DNA of 64,000 nucleotides from Flaccisagitta enflata (GCA_965153355.1 OZ231128.1:12772001-12836000); one strand, 5' to 3'. Positions 1 to 11,801 are shown, counted from the first letter of the stretch. Translations and numbers: made by a program. The notes: generated from the letters alone by a model not told the origin.

Positions 1-690
1 AGCAAATTAATCTATGAAAAAATCTAAGATGAGCGCAATCTCTGGTTTTATGTAAGCCTCCGGAGGTGCATAAATAACTAGCAAGCTAACCATTTATCTA
101 CAAATAATCAGTCTCCACATTGTCCCAACAAAACAGTGAAATACAGTATGCAGTTTACAAATAATGTCTGGACTGCATTGCCTTACTCAGTGACAGAAAA
201 TAGATAATTCAGTTAAAATTATACTAACCATACTATCGTGAATGTTTCATGATATTTAGGATGAAAAATTGAACTATCCCTTGGTTGGTGCTATAATTAT
301 TTCCTAGGTAGTAATCAACAATGAACGTAGAGAAAAGAAATTAATTAGGAAATCGTTTAACTGAAAACTCAGTGATAAAATTCATAAAAGGGTCCCACGG
401 AAAACTCTTAATCTGCTTCCAGGCAAACTTTTTTGCATTTTCAAGAACATGTCTTCCTTCCTATGTGTAAGGCCTTGCGGGTTTGGCCGTGAGAAGGCCG
501 AGGCTCAGTTTTAATTCCAAACCCGAAATTCAATTTTGCTTACAAAACAAACCTTTCTTTCTAGGAGTTTTTTACTTCTATATTATTCTTTCATTCTATC
601 ATTCATCAAACTATTTTCTTTTTTTTTCTCACCTTTATGATCAAATTATGTGTTTATATGTGTCTGTCTGTCTGTCTCTCCTCTCTGTCT
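1..690. other. Non-repetitive stretch, no gene seen
   Basis: This is AT-rich unique-looking sequence with stops in all frames and no long inverted repeat that I can see. A pyrimidine-rich transition at about 600-690 leads into the CT microsatellite. The open frame that starts at 483 is meaningful only as a lead-in to the repeat. Confidence 0.5.
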
Positions 691-693
691 CTG

Positions 694-932
<239 letters not shown>

Positions 933-982
933 TTATCTCTTTATTTTTTTTTTATTATGTTGTCCAAACAAATTTTTTCCCC

Positions 983-1525
983 TTTTTGGGCAGCGGCCCC
1001 AAAAAGACCGATGTCCTATAGGACACAGGGGCAATACCCATGTACATCCGTCCGTCCTCATCCTTCCAATCCCCCCGTTGGCCTCAGAAATTTGCCCTCC
1101 CAGCCTCAAATTTGCCCTCCCAGCCCTCAATTAGCCCCCAGGCCTCAATCAACATTCCAGGCTTCAGATCCAGCCCCCACCTCAATCCTGACCTCCGAAC
1201 CTCAAATCTGCCTTCCAGACCCTCAAGTAGCCCTCCAAGCATAAATCAGCCCTCCATGGGCTTAAATTTGCCCTCCAAACCTCAGATACGGCTCTCCAAG
1301 CCTTAGTATGCCCTCAGCCTTTAAATATATACCTTCAGTAGCCTAAATCAGTCATCTAAGGCCTGAAATATGCCCTCAAAGGACATCTGGAAATTCCCAC
1401 TAGCTGTTCTACAGGACATCAGCCCCCAGGGCCGCTGCCTACTCTCCTCCACTTCTTCACTGGATCACTCCCAGCAGGTTCAGGCACCGCTGACCATGTC
1501 ACGATCCTTAGATGACTGGTGCTCA
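983..1525 (+). mobile_element. Family B element, copy 1
   Basis: It starts with a T-run and GGGCAGCGGCCCC, then GATGTCCTATAGGACACAGG and CCGTCC-type repeats. The body is a degenerate tandem array of about 20-bp units (CCTCAAATTTGCCCTCCCAG type). Near the right end the start motif returns inverted as TTCTACAGGACATCAGCCCC...GGGCCGCTGCC, followed by the family tail ending GCTGACCATGTCACGATCC. No coding capacity is seen. The flanks show no clear target duplication. Confidence 0.8.
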
Positions 1526-2551
1526 TATTTTTCTCTGTTTTTTTTTTTTTTTTTTTTGCTGTTCCTGTATGTGTGTGTTTTGTTCATCTTTCTTTTTTTT
1601 TCTCTTATTTTTTTTTTTTTGCTTTCTTTCTCATTTCTTTTTTCTATCTATGTTTTTCTTACTAGATTTACTAAAAAACCGATGTAAACCCGACATAAAC
1701 CCGAGGAAAGGTTTTGGGGTATTCCGAACCCGAACCGAAACCGCAGAAAAAAACGCCATACGCAAGGCCTTACCTATGTGTCTTTGGATGAATGCCATGT
1801 TTTTAGTTTTTTGAATTTGTCATTTTCTATGCAAATTAAGAGTTTTCAGTGGGGCCTTATCTAGTGTTAAAGGAGAATTTCCTTCAGAAAATTTCCCATT
1901 TTTCGTTGCATATTGATACGTTTCACACTGTTTAAGTCATCCCGACATGATTTCCATGCAAATTCTTAGCGAATATACATTTCCACATAATTTGGACACT
2001 TCAATGGAAGTGTTTGATCGATTTTTCTATTCAGTGAAAAGCTTGCTGTGGCAGTCAAAATCGCTAATTTTTGGAGCCGTGTCGTAAGCAAAAAAAAGAA
2101 AAGTATTATCTCTTATAGGCGTATTTACGTCACTCGTAGATGCTTTATAGTGAGTGTATCTGCTTAACGGCTGTCACAAAGGAATGAAAATCATCAGATT
2201 CTTTTCTTTTTTCCAAATTCAAAACAGCAGACAGACGTACCAACAGACCAACCGACCAACCGACCAACCGACCAGCCAACCAACAGACAGTCATGACACG
2301 TTACAGATCTGCGAGGACGCACCTAAAGATGTATCAGCAAATGTTTTTCAAGCGAATGATTATTCATCGGCAATGAAGTCGATTCTGATTGACACGACCA
2401 AACACGTCAACCAAATCCGCCGAGTCAGACTGTCTGACTCAGACACTCACTTCTATCACCTGCACCATTAACGCAACAACGACGGTTTCCGTCTTTACAA
2501 CAACCAATCACTTAATCGCTGCCTGCTGAAGCCAGTAAAACTACCGTGCCG
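1526..2551. other. T-rich and unique sequence, no gene seen
   Basis: Poly-T/TTC-rich sequence lies at about 1528-1650, then unique AT-rich DNA. A short CCAACCGA-type tetranucleotide run is at about 2236-2285. No TIR pair or convincing exon was found. Confidence 0.45.
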
Positions 2552-2786
2552 TTTTTTAGATGCGTCCACGCATCTCTATAAAGGCTTTGTCCGTCCATCA
2601 TCCGTCCATCGGTCGGTCGGTTGGTCGGTCGGTCCGTGGTGATCGAGTTGAGAATAAGTGAAAATGCCAGAATCTTGGAAATATCTCAGATTATTGCATC
2701 ATTCCACAAGATTGATGCAATATTGCATCATTCTTAACAAGCTAAGCTGCATGTGGACGCATCGTTGTACCCCCGGGTACTTGTTT
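2552..2786 (+). mobile_element. Family A element, AGATGCG subtype
   Basis: The T-run is followed by the terminal palindrome AGATGCGTCCACGCATCT (2558-2575), then CTCTATAAAGGCTTTGTCC and a CCGTCC/CGGTTGGT microsatellite. The 3' end carries GGACGCATC, the inverted repeat of the 5' arm AGATGCGTCC, and closes with ...GGGTACTTGTT, equivalent to the CCTTGTT end of other copies. It is non-coding. Confidence 0.75.
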
Positions 2787-2927
2787 TCTGTCATCACTAC
2801 GCCACAAACAATATCTGTAATTAATTAACCACACGCCGTGGCCTTCCATCAAGAGTTTATGACCACCTTTAGCTTTTCTGCCCGAACTCTTAGTAAGAGT
2901 TTTACTGCTGTCATTTACCATCTGAAA

Positions 2928-3061
<134 letters not shown>

Positions 3062-3834
3062 ATTTTATTCCAACTTTCAGCCATATATGTTTCAATCGTC
3101 CCAAGGACATAGAGCTTGTCCATCGTTGACGGTCAGTCACTAAACTGATTATCGGTGACAGATTGTTAGCAACGTTTCCTGGGACTTTACTCTAACGTTA
3201 ATCATTTAGGCATTCAACAAAGTAACGCGGGACCAGAAGTAAACAGCTTAATTCTTTTGTTAATTCTGTCAATACACGATTTTTGTTAACTATGTACGAT
3301 ACCTGGACGAAATGCACGATCGATTGCCTGATATCTTTTCTCTAGGATCATATTTGGAAACGGATTTTTTTTTCACAAAACTTGACCCATTCAATGCACA
3401 TTGCTTCAGATCATTTGCATTAAGCTTCACTGCCTTTAGACAGATTAATGAAAAATTTTCAACTGAGAAAGAAAACTTCAATTTAAAAGAAAACAGAAAA
3501 CTGAAGTGTTCACATTTTGAGCTGTGCTAATTGGCCATTATCATATGTATCAAAACAATCTAATTAAAATCTTTTTTCGTCATATAATCAACCAATGTAA
3601 TTTGGTACTGGTTTGTTTTGATAAAGATTTTAGTATTCTATAAAAATCTATAAAAATCATAGCAGATGTTGACGAGCATCCAAGTTATTGACTAGAAAAT
3701 TTGTTGCAAAGGAGCCTCGTATCGGATTGTTAAGCCCAGCGGAATGCCTAATGGCCTCATTAAAGCAGAGGAAAAAATTCGACCACTCTGGCCGTTCCAA
3801 ATTGAACACACGCTCAGAACTCGATGGGAAGAGG
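3062..3834. other. Unique AT-rich stretch, no gene seen
   Basis: There are only short unrelated open frames and no visible inverted repeat. The segment near 3220 (CAAAGTAACGCGGGACCAG) resembles the internal part of family A derivatives at 51235, so a decayed copy may be present. Confidence 0.4.
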
Positions 3835-4006
3835 AACAAGGCAGGATACACGGCTACCCAAGTCGCGTGCGGGTGGGCTGGGGCAGTTACGAAAACAGCC
3901 TATCTATGCCAAAACCACCCGTAAATGCCGAATAAGTAGGAAAAGTCAAGTGTGACCGACAAAACGACGGACGAACCAAGCGGGATGTAAGTAAAGTCGC
4001 GTAGCA
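3835..4006 (-). mobile_element. Family A element, AGTCGCG subtype
   Basis: Read on the minus strand it ends with GTGTATCCTGCCTTGTT and carries the 3' box GCACGCGACT. The 5' end at the right keeps one hairpin arm (CGCGACT), but the palindrome is degraded. The (CCGA)n-like middle is reduced. Confidence 0.65.
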
Positions 4007-4447
4007 AACAACGAAAAAGAAAAGAACAACAATGAGAGAGAAAAAAAAAAACACACAAGAAAAGCCAGAAAATGAATTTGAATAAAATGCTGACAGACAT
4101 AAAACACTGCTTAGTGCTTAAACATTGTCAAAAATCATAAGTGTATCTAAATATGTATCATTTCTTTTAGCATGTGAGCCGTAGCGCATCAAAATCCGCA
4201 AAAACATAGTCATTATACAGTATACAGCATACCCTATACAGTATACAGTATACTGTACACAGTAAAAATTGCGCTAAAATACAATTGGAGACAGAAAACT
4301 GGAGCTAAAGTGAGCGGTCTCAAGTTTTGTAAGATGATGGTTTTCGTTTCCCCCTGTTTTGCATACAGCCAGTGATAGGCAAACGCTACCTATGCAAATC
4401 AAATGGGTTGCCACCTTTACGGCTTAATTTTCCGGCATTCTTATTCA
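4007..4447. other. Unique stretch with TATACAG repeats, no gene seen
   Basis: A small cluster of TATACAG/TATACTG direct and inverted units is at 4214-4262. Otherwise it is unique sequence without coding signal. Confidence 0.4.
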
Positions 4448-4790
4448 TTCCTTCTCCTTTTCTGTTCCCTTCTTCCTCTTCTTCTTCTTCCTTTTCTTTT
4501 TCTTTCCTTTTTCCTTTTCCTTTTCCTTTTTCTTTCTTTTTCCATTTTTTCTTTCTCTTCTTCTTCTTCTTTTCTTATTCTTCCTTCACTTCCTCTTCTT
4601 CTTCTTCTTCTTCTTCTTCTTCTTCTTCTTCTTCTTCTTCTTCTTCTTCTTCTTCAACTTCTTCTTCTTCTTCTTTTTCTTCCTCTTCTTCTTCTTCTTC
4701 TTCTTCTTCTTCTTCTTCTTCTTCTTCTTCTTCTTCTTCTTCTTCTTCTTCTTCTTCTTCTTCTTCTAATTTTCTTCTTCTTCTTCTTTT
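4448..4790 (+). repeat. (TTC)n microsatellite, impure at 5' side
   Basis: TTTTTC/TTTCC variants run from 4448 to 4560, then a nearly pure TTC array runs to 4790. It abuts a family A hairpin at 4792. Confidence 0.9.
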
Positions 4791-4862
4791 TAAGTGCGAC
4801 CTCGCACTTCTATAAGAGGTTTTGTCTGTCGGTTGGTTGGTTTGTCAGTTGGTTGGTCGGTA
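4786..4862 (+). mobile_element. Family A 5' end fragment, AAGTGCG subtype
   Basis: T-run, then the perfect palindrome AAGTGCGACCTCGCACTT (4792-4809), CTATAAGAGGTTTTGTC and a GGTTGGT microsatellite. No matching 3' end was found before the next copy, so it is probably truncated. Confidence 0.6.
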
Positions 4863-4905
4863 ACGCAAACGTTCACCTCTCATGCCTTACCACATTCATT
4901 TTCAT

Positions 4906-4957
4906 TCTTTAATTCATTCATTCATTCATTCATTAATTCATTCATTCATTCATTCTT
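4906..4957 (+). repeat. (ATTC)n microsatellite
   Basis: About twelve ATTC units with two AATTC interruptions, lying between two family A starts. Confidence 0.85.
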
Positions 4958-4966
4958 TTCTTTTTC

Positions 4967-5317
4967 TTTTTAGGTGCGCCATAGCACCTCTAGAAGATGC
5001 TCTGTCCGTCTGTCTGTCTATCGGTCTGTCTGTCGATCGGTCACACTCGAGTGGAAAATCGCTGAAAATGTACGAAATCACATGAAAACTCATCTCTCCC
5101 ATCATTCATGTCCTCGCCATTTCATTCATTATCGTATTCAGCGGTGGAAAGGTCTGCAAGAGCTTGGGATAAATCGGATAGAGCTAGGGATGGGTCTGAT
5201 AGAGCCAAGGATGGGTCTAATAGAGCTCGGGATAGGGCTAGGGGCATAGAGCTAGGGATAGGTCTAAGAATTGATAACGCCAAGCGCACCGTCTTGGCCC
5301 GTGTATCCGGCCTTGTT
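4967..5317 (+). mobile_element. Family A element, AGGTGCG subtype
   Basis: The 5' hairpin is AGGTGCGCCATAGCACCT (4972-4989), followed by CTAGAAGATGCTCTGTCC and a CTGTCTGTC repeat. The 3' box GCGCACC (5284-5290) is the inverted repeat of this copy's own arm, and the copy ends in CCGTGTATCCGGCCTTGTT. The interior has a local array of GGGATNGGTCTNATAGAGCT-type units at about 5165-5265. Confidence 0.8.
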
Positions 5318-5341
5318 CTTCTTCTACTTCTACTTCCACTG

Positions 5342-5860
5342 CTTTTTGGGCAGCGGCCCCAAAGGGCCGTTATCTTGTAGAACACAAGGGGGAATTTCCA
5401 GACGTCCGTCCTTCTGTCCTTCCGTCCATCCTTCTGTCCGTCCCCCCCTCCTTGGCCATCAAGGCCTCAAATTTGCCCTCCCAGCACTCCAGGCCTTAAA
5501 TCAGCCTTCCACGCTTCAAATCAGCCCCCCCCCTCAAATCTGTCCTCCAGACCTCAAAACTGTCCTCCAGACCTTCAATTAGCCCTCCAAGCATCAAATT
5601 AGCCCTCCGTGGCTCAAATTTGCCCTCCAAACCTCAAATCTGCTCTCCAAGCCTTGATTCTGCCCTCCAGCCTAAATCAGTCATCTAAAGCCTGAAATAT
5701 GCCCCCCCCCCCACGACGTATGGAAATTCCCCCCTGTGTTCTACAGGACATCAGCCCTTTAGGGCCGCTGCCCTGCTCTCACTCCACTTCTTCACCAAAT
5801 CACTCCCAGCAGGTCATCGGGTACCGCTGACCATGTGCGATCCTTGGATGACAAGTTCTT
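5342..5860 (+). mobile_element. Family B element, copy 2
   Basis: Left end TTTTTGGGCAGCGGCCCC, then TAGAACACAAGGGGG and CCGTCC repeats. The internal array has about 20-bp units. The inverted copy of the left motif is at about 5730-5772 (TTCTACAGGACATCAGCCC). The tail ends GCTGACCATGTGCGATCC with the small hairpin ATCC-TT-GGAT. Family A copies abut on both sides. Confidence 0.85.
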
Positions 5861-5877
5861 CTCCTTTTTGGATGGCA

Positions 5878-6184
5878 AGATGCGTCCGTCAGGAACGAAT
5901 CTCTATTAAAAGGTTTGTCCGTCCATCCGTCCGTCCGTCGGTCCATCTGTCGGTACATCCGTTACGCCTGAGCAAAAACCGTGTTTCTCGGCTGTTTTTG
6001 GCCACGGTGAGATTCTACGCTGAATCTAAATGATCGAGTCAGATCGACAAACATGTTTTGAGTGCCTCCTTTACTACTCTGTCATTTCATCTGTCAGATC
6101 GTCCATCTGTCTCTTTATATACATCATATGTTCAATACACGTAGAGACACAGTCCGGACGCATCGTTGCCCGGTCGGGCTTGTT
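5878..6184 (+). mobile_element. Family A element, AGATGCG subtype
   Basis: The left arm AGATGCGTCCG is intact but the right hairpin arm has decayed (ACGAATCT). CTATTAAAAGGTTTGTCC and a CCGTCCGT tract follow. The 3' box CCGGACGCATC again inverts this copy's left arm, and the end is GCCCGGTCGGGCTTGTT. Confidence 0.7.
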
Positions 6185-7047
6185 CAGCTCTCCTATTCCA
6201 CTTCAGGATTTAACAATCTCTCGTTTTGTTTGATCCTTTTCACTAATCATCTGGCACAATTCTCCAGTCTCCGCCTACCGCTAAACAAAGCGGGGATCTT
6301 CTTTGAATCTCATTGGTACAAAACAGTTAAATTATCCGAGGCAATCCAAAATGTGGGAAGTTATTGACAACGTGGCTTTTTTTCTAAGGATTTACCATAG
6401 TACCTGACAAAACTCGGATATCCTGAAAAATCTGAGATAACTTGAAATGTCTCGTAAAGCCATTTAAAAAGCCCACCACGGTGGGCAGGAGCAGTTCTTA
6501 TCCCTAGCAATGGCGTATTTCTTAGTTTCAATTCTCCTCCCCTATATACGGCTATTAGGCTATTACCGTATTATGCTCTAGTCACAATTTATACATCCGC
6601 TCAAATAAGAATGATGAGAATGATGCGATTTCTTCCACCAGCCCATCTATTTTTTTGGCCCGGCCCCCACCTCCATTCACCCATCATGATTTCCGTGCCA
6701 ACTTGATTTTCCCCTCCCACTCCTCATTGCCTCTGAACTCTTGACCGCCAACCCTAGATATATTTTGCACGTTCATGGTCGCTTCTGAGCTCTTCTACCA
6801 TAAACTTACTCGCCTTTGGCCAACAACCCTTGCTCTCTCTCATCACCGTCCCATCCAACCTCTCTCGCCCGCTCTCCTCCCCCTCCCATTATATTTCCCA
6901 TGCCCATTTCTTCAGCGTATCCTTTTCCTCGACCCCCTCTTATTTTCCCCCACCCCCTCCCCCATACCACCCCCACCCCCCTCTGTCTCATATCCCCGGC
7001 TCGCGCCTCGAGTTGCGTTGCCTCTGTGCTCATTTCCCCTTTCCTTC
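6185..7047. other. Unique stretch, hairpin and CCC-rich block, no gene seen
   Basis: A perfect GCCCACC-AC-GGTGGGC hairpin is at 6471-6486. A C-rich block at about 6946-7033 is partly duplicated at 10410-10467. The proline-rich open frames here are low complexity and have no recognisable domain. Confidence 0.45.
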
Positions 7048-7322
7048 GGGCCTCAAATCTGGCTTCTGAGATCTCCAATCTGGCCCCTTAGGCCTCAAAT
7101 TAGGCTTCTCAGGCCTCAAATCCACATTCTCAGGCCTCAAACCTGGCCTCTCAGGCCTCAAATTAGGCTTCTCAGGCTTCAAATCAGCTATCTAATCCTC
7201 AATTCATTGCTCTCAGTCCCCTGACCTTTCAAGCCTTAATCCAGCTCTCTCAAGCCTCAAGTCAGCCCTCTCCAAACTTCAATTAGCATTCTCAGTTTTA
7301 GGCTCTTTAGGCTTACATTTCC
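7048..7322 (+). repeat. Family B internal-type tandem array
   Basis: About thirteen degenerate units of roughly 20 bp (CTCAGGCCTCAAATTAGGCTT type) match the interior of family B. I see no GCAGCGGCCCC ends, so this is a truncated copy or a free array. Confidence 0.7.
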
Positions 7323-9340
7323 TCAAGATAGGCGACTCAAATAAAAAAATCTGTTTTCATGATGATTGGACTAATATGCGCACTAACGGTCTCTCTTTCA
7401 ATTTTCGACTGCATAGCACTGGCCTAATTACAAAGCAAAAACAAAATCAAGAATGCTTTGGTTAAGTAAAGGGGAAAAATGAAAATTTTTAATGTATCAG
7501 TTGAGGATATGAACAACAGACTAAAGGGGGCTGTCTGTCCTTCCTTAATCACAAACTCATTTTCCAATGTCAATGTTTCAAGAAATTAATTTCTATTCTC
7601 ACCATGCGCATTATCACAGTGCTCATGTCAGGCGATCTACTCACTAGCCACAGACATGACTGCTTTCATGAATTTGTGCTTTAAAACTGATAGTTAGGGA
7701 GGCTAAGGGTTGATAAAAAAAAATTGTTCATGAATTGCATCTTTACCGTGTATTTTCTTTCGATTTTCACTTTAGGCTGGTGTCACTTTAAGGGGAGCGC
7801 AGACAGAGTGAAATTCGTCAATTTTAAATGTTTTAGAATTGAACAAAACTGTACATCACCATGTAAAATACTTATTATTATAGACAAATTCATACTTGGA
7901 TTTTCTTATTCAAGCTCATTTTTGTATACAAATTGAGGCTAAAAAGACATTATTATCAATTTTTTACTGATATATTTAGCTAAATACAATAAGGCAATCA
8001 GTATGAGAGGCAAAAATTTTGATGATTACGTTCAAGAAATCATGTGTGATCATGTTTTCAAGATTTTTTCAAGAAATTTGAGTTTTTGGAAAAAATCTCT
8101 ATAAGCACCATTTTTGGCTGGGCGGGCTGTTGGAGGAGAATTTTTTCCCACCAAGCTCATTTTGATGTCAGTGTTAAGGTACCTCTAGAGGAAGCTTCAT
8201 GCTTAATTTCAACCAAATCGGACAACTATTTTAGAAGTTATGTCATTTTTTCATTTTTTCATCTGGTAGGCTGGTTGGTCTGGTTGGACTGCTTGAACAT
8301 TTTTGAGTCTTATCAGAAATAAGATGAAGGACCCTCTTGATCTGGTTATCAACCATGCAAAATTTCATTGGGCTAGCTCAATTAGTTAGTGAGATATGCC
8401 AATTTGAATTTTAAGAAATTTTACTAAATCAAGGCAAAAACATGCGCACTTCTGAGAAGTGCTGTGTGGAAACAAAGAATTAACTATGAGGCTTGGTCGG
8501 CGAGCATTTCAATTCATTCCTTATATTGGTAGTGATCAACTTTGGAATTTTGCTGTGACCAATCAAATTGGAGTTAAGACTTGAAATTTTAGAGGCATGT
8601 GCAGAATTTCTACCTCTTTCACATCATATAGATAAATTCTCAGTTAAGCATATTACTATGCTGTGACATAAGTAAGAATAAAAGCTGTGACATAGTAAGA
8701 ATCATATTGTGACATCCACAACATGGAGCACCTCTGAAGTGTAACGCTTCAAGGAAATGTTGATTTCTCACCAATGGAATGGAAAAAATCTTTGAAAATT
8801 GTAGGGAATGTCTTTTAACTAGTTGTCAATGCAATGGAAAAATGAAAATTGCTTAATGTTTGAGTGATGATAGGCTAACAAAAAAAATTTTCAACTTACC
8901 TCATTTTTAGTAAAAATTGATAGAAAAATGAAGGGGGGAGTGTTATGTTTCAAAGCTATTTTTTGTCATCTTACAGTTGAAATATTGAGTTCAAACTTTC
9001 CACACATATTGATGGATTGATAGTGATTGCTTACAAACTTTGGGATGACCCTGCTTGACATTTTTTGATTAGTTAAACTTGCATTTTGCCTGCAGGGACA
9101 AAATTGGGACAGGCCAAAATAGGCCCTTCTACCCCTGTTTTGGACCCCATAGGGGCAGTCGGTGTGGCAAAAATTGGTTTGGTATGGCGCACCAGATAGT
9201 TAGGTATGTCACCCAACCTTTGTGACCTTATGCAATTCAACATCAGAAGCAATGCAACTTCTACTGTGGTGGAGACTCGGGGTTTCTCGGGCGCCCCCCG
9301 ATGCTCGGAATCAACCTTTAATGAATGACAAAATGATGGT
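7323..9340. other. Long unique-looking AT-rich stretch, no gene seen
   Basis: No open frame above about 80 codons and no recognised domain. The text resembles the interiors of the long palindromic elements elsewhere in the window, so an old transposon body is possible. I could not pair any ends. Confidence 0.4.
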
Positions 9341-9629
9341 AATTTTCTAGACGTTCGCTAGCCTGACTGGGGCAACGTAGGAAGCTGAAATTTTTACTGA
9401 AGATAGAGAAGACATGTGGCCAGGGTAGACCTGGAACAAATTCCCAAAAAATCTACTAGCCTCTATATGGTTACATTTTACAGATTTCTTCTTAGATTTA
9501 TTGTATATAAAATGATAAGATTTGAATTTTTTTCACAGGTCTACCCTGGCCACATGTCTTGTCTATCTTCAGTAAAAATTTCAGCTTCCTCCGTTGCCCC
9601 AGTCAGGCTAGCGAGCGTCTGAAAAATTG
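9341..9629. mobile_element. Foldback/MITE-like element with about 92-bp arms
   Basis: The left arm at 9341-9432 and the right arm at 9536-9629 are inverted copies with only a few mismatches, separated by a loop of about 103 bp. The arms begin near AATTTTTCAGACGCTCGC and include GCCTGACTGGGGCAACG. The 68-codon open frame at 9416-9622 is simply arm plus loop. Confidence 0.75.
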
Positions 9630-9739
9630 CCTATATTTGGTTTTTTTCAATTTTTTGAAATTTTTTGAAGGGGTATCTTACACTAGTATTTGACATTCTA
9701 TAAAAGAAAAAAAAACTTCAGGGTAACTTCATTTTGAAG

Positions 9740-9950
9740 CAACGATAGCCTTAAGGCCTTCAGTCAGCCCTCTATAGCATCTCATCCACTTCTTCAGGCA
9801 GGACAAATGAAAGTCCGCCTGTGTTCTACAGGACTTAGTCCCCTTCGGGGCCGCTGCCCTGCTTCCCCTCACTCCAATTCTCAATCACTCAAAGCAGGGC
9901 AACGGGTATCGCTGAGCGCATATTGTCCTTGAGCGACCTATTCTTCTTCT
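9740..9950 (+). mobile_element. Family B right part, copy 3 (5'-truncated)
   Basis: It contains the inner inverted motif TGTTCTACAGGACTTAGTCC...GGGGCCGCTGCCCTGC and the tail CAGGGCAACGGGTATCGCTGAGC ending near GAGCGACCT. Upstream only a trace of the 20-bp array remains. Confidence 0.7.
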
Positions 9951-10337
9951 TCTTTGCCCCCTAAAATCCTAGTTTGGAAGGCCCAAAGTCAGTCTTGGGG
10001 GCCCAAGTCCTAGCCTCAAGGCCCAAACTCTAGCCTGGAGGCCCAGATCCCAGCAGCAGGCATGAGGTTCATGTCTTGGCCTTGGTCCAACACCAGTAAG
10101 TGAATCAGATCCCAGCCTTTAGGCCCAAATCTCAGACCTCTGAAGCCAAGTTTGGAGCCCAACTAGGATTTAGGAGAGGAGAGAAGAAGGAGAAAATTCC
10201 CCATATGTGTGAAAGCATCTATCATTGACCCCTTCGGGGTCTCTGCTCTGCTCCCCCTTTAACTTCAAGCACAACCTATACTCACAGAGGGGCAAGCATG
10301 GGTACCGCTGACCATCTAACGCTTTTGCGACTATAAC
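9951..10337 (+). mobile_element. Family B element, prime subtype, partial
   Basis: An array of AGGCCCAAATCCCAGCCTC-type units is followed by GGAGAAAATTCCCCATATGTG, GACCCCTTCGGGGTC and the subtype tail GGGTACCGCTGACCATCTAACGCTTTTGCGAC. The left GCAGCGGCCCC end is missing. It abuts copy 3. Confidence 0.65.
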
Positions 10338-10490
10338 CCCTCTCTAGCCCCCACCGCTGCCCCCACCCCTCCCTCCACCCCCCAACCCCTCCCTCATCCC
10401 TCCCCACACCCCCCTCTGTCTCATTACCCTGGCTCGAGCCTCAAGTTGCGTTGCCTCTGTGCTCTTTTACCGTCGACGAACCTGAACTTT

Positions 10491-10735
10491 CGTCTAATTC
10501 AAGCTGTGTTCATGTTATGGACATTTAGATCATGAACTGATGTCTAATTCAAGCTGTGTTCATGTTATGGACATATAGATCATTAACTGGCGTCTAATTC
10601 AAGCCGTATTCATGTTATGGACATTTAGATCATGAACTGTTGTCTGATTCAAGCCGTGTTTATGTTATGGACATCTAGATCATGAACTGTTATCTAATTC
10701 AACCTGTGTTCATGTTGTGGACATTGAGATCAATA
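10491..10735 (+). repeat. 50-bp minisatellite, about 5 units
   Basis: Units begin at 10491, 10541, 10591, 10641 and 10691, an exact 50-bp period, each with TCTAATTCAAGCTGTGTTCA and TTATGGACATTTAGATCATG. Units differ by a few substitutions with no length change. Confidence 0.92.
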
Positions 10736-10777
10736 AGAATCTTTTGATACTGAGCTGTGTGACGCTCCATGGTTGAT

Positions 10778-11310
10778 TTCATGAATTTATGAATTTATGA
10801 ATTTATGAATTTATGAATTTATGAATTTATGAATTTATGAATTTATGAATTTATGAATTTATGAATTTATGATTTTATGATTTTATGATTTTATGAATCT
10901 ATGATTTTATGATTTTATGATTTTATGATTTTATATTTTATTTTATGATTTTGTGATTTTATGATTTTATGATTTTATGATTTAATGATTTTATGATTTT
11001 ATGATTTTATGATTCTATGATTCTATGATTTTATGAGTCTATGACTATCTGATTTCATGATTTTTGGATTTATGATTTTATGATTTTTTGATTTTATGAT
11101 TTTATGATTTTAAGATTTTAAGATTTTAAGATTTTAAGATTTTAAGATTTTAAGATTTTAAGATTTTAAGATTTTAAGATTTTATGATTTTATGATTTTA
11201 TGATTTTATGATTTTATGATTTTATGATTTTATGATTTCATGATTTCATGATTTTATGATTTTATGATTTTATGATTTTATGATTATATGATTCTTTGAT
11301 TTTACAATTT
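10778..11310 (+). repeat. 8-bp tandem array (AATTTATG / ATTTTATG / ATTTTAAG)
   Basis: About 530 bp of octamer array in three homogeneous blocks: AATTTATG first, ATTTTATG through most of it, and a run of ATTTTAAG at about 11108-11180. Few units are out of register. Confidence 0.93.
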
Positions 11311-11696
11311 CATTGGAACAACTACACGCAATGTTAGACTATGAAAAGGATGTTTATAGATTATTAGTTGTTATTGTTCAGTGTTCACAGAGAAATGTTT
11401 GCAGACCAAAACGCAATTTCATCCTTTCAATTTTTGGAAAACACCTCTTTTATACTCACATAGGTGCCCACCATGAACTTCCCCTCTAATCTAATTACTA
11501 AAAGCGCCATAAATAAGCAACTCGCCACGGCTGAGTTCTTCCACTAAAAAGTCTCGAAACTTTCACTTGCTCTGAGGGGCGAACTTGAAAAAGTTGTGAC
11601 GCAGATTAGAGATAAAAGATTTGGTTTTCTTCTCTTTCAAAATCATGAATTGGATAAATGATCTAAGGCAGGTACAGAGTGTGCCAAAAAGAAGAA

Positions 11697-11754
11697 GCAG
11701 AAAGAAAGAAAGAAAGAAAGAAAGAAAAAAGAAGAAACAGAAGAAGAAGAAAAA

Positions 11755-11801
<47 letters not shown>

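Noticed and set aside
2552-2786. Family A as a Helitron
   Set aside because: No 5' TC or 3' CTRR end and no single 3' hairpin near the terminus; the hairpin is at the 5' end and there is an internal inverted pair.
6980-7200. Proline-rich exon
   Set aside because: C-rich block and family B array; the same text recurs near 10410 without an open frame.
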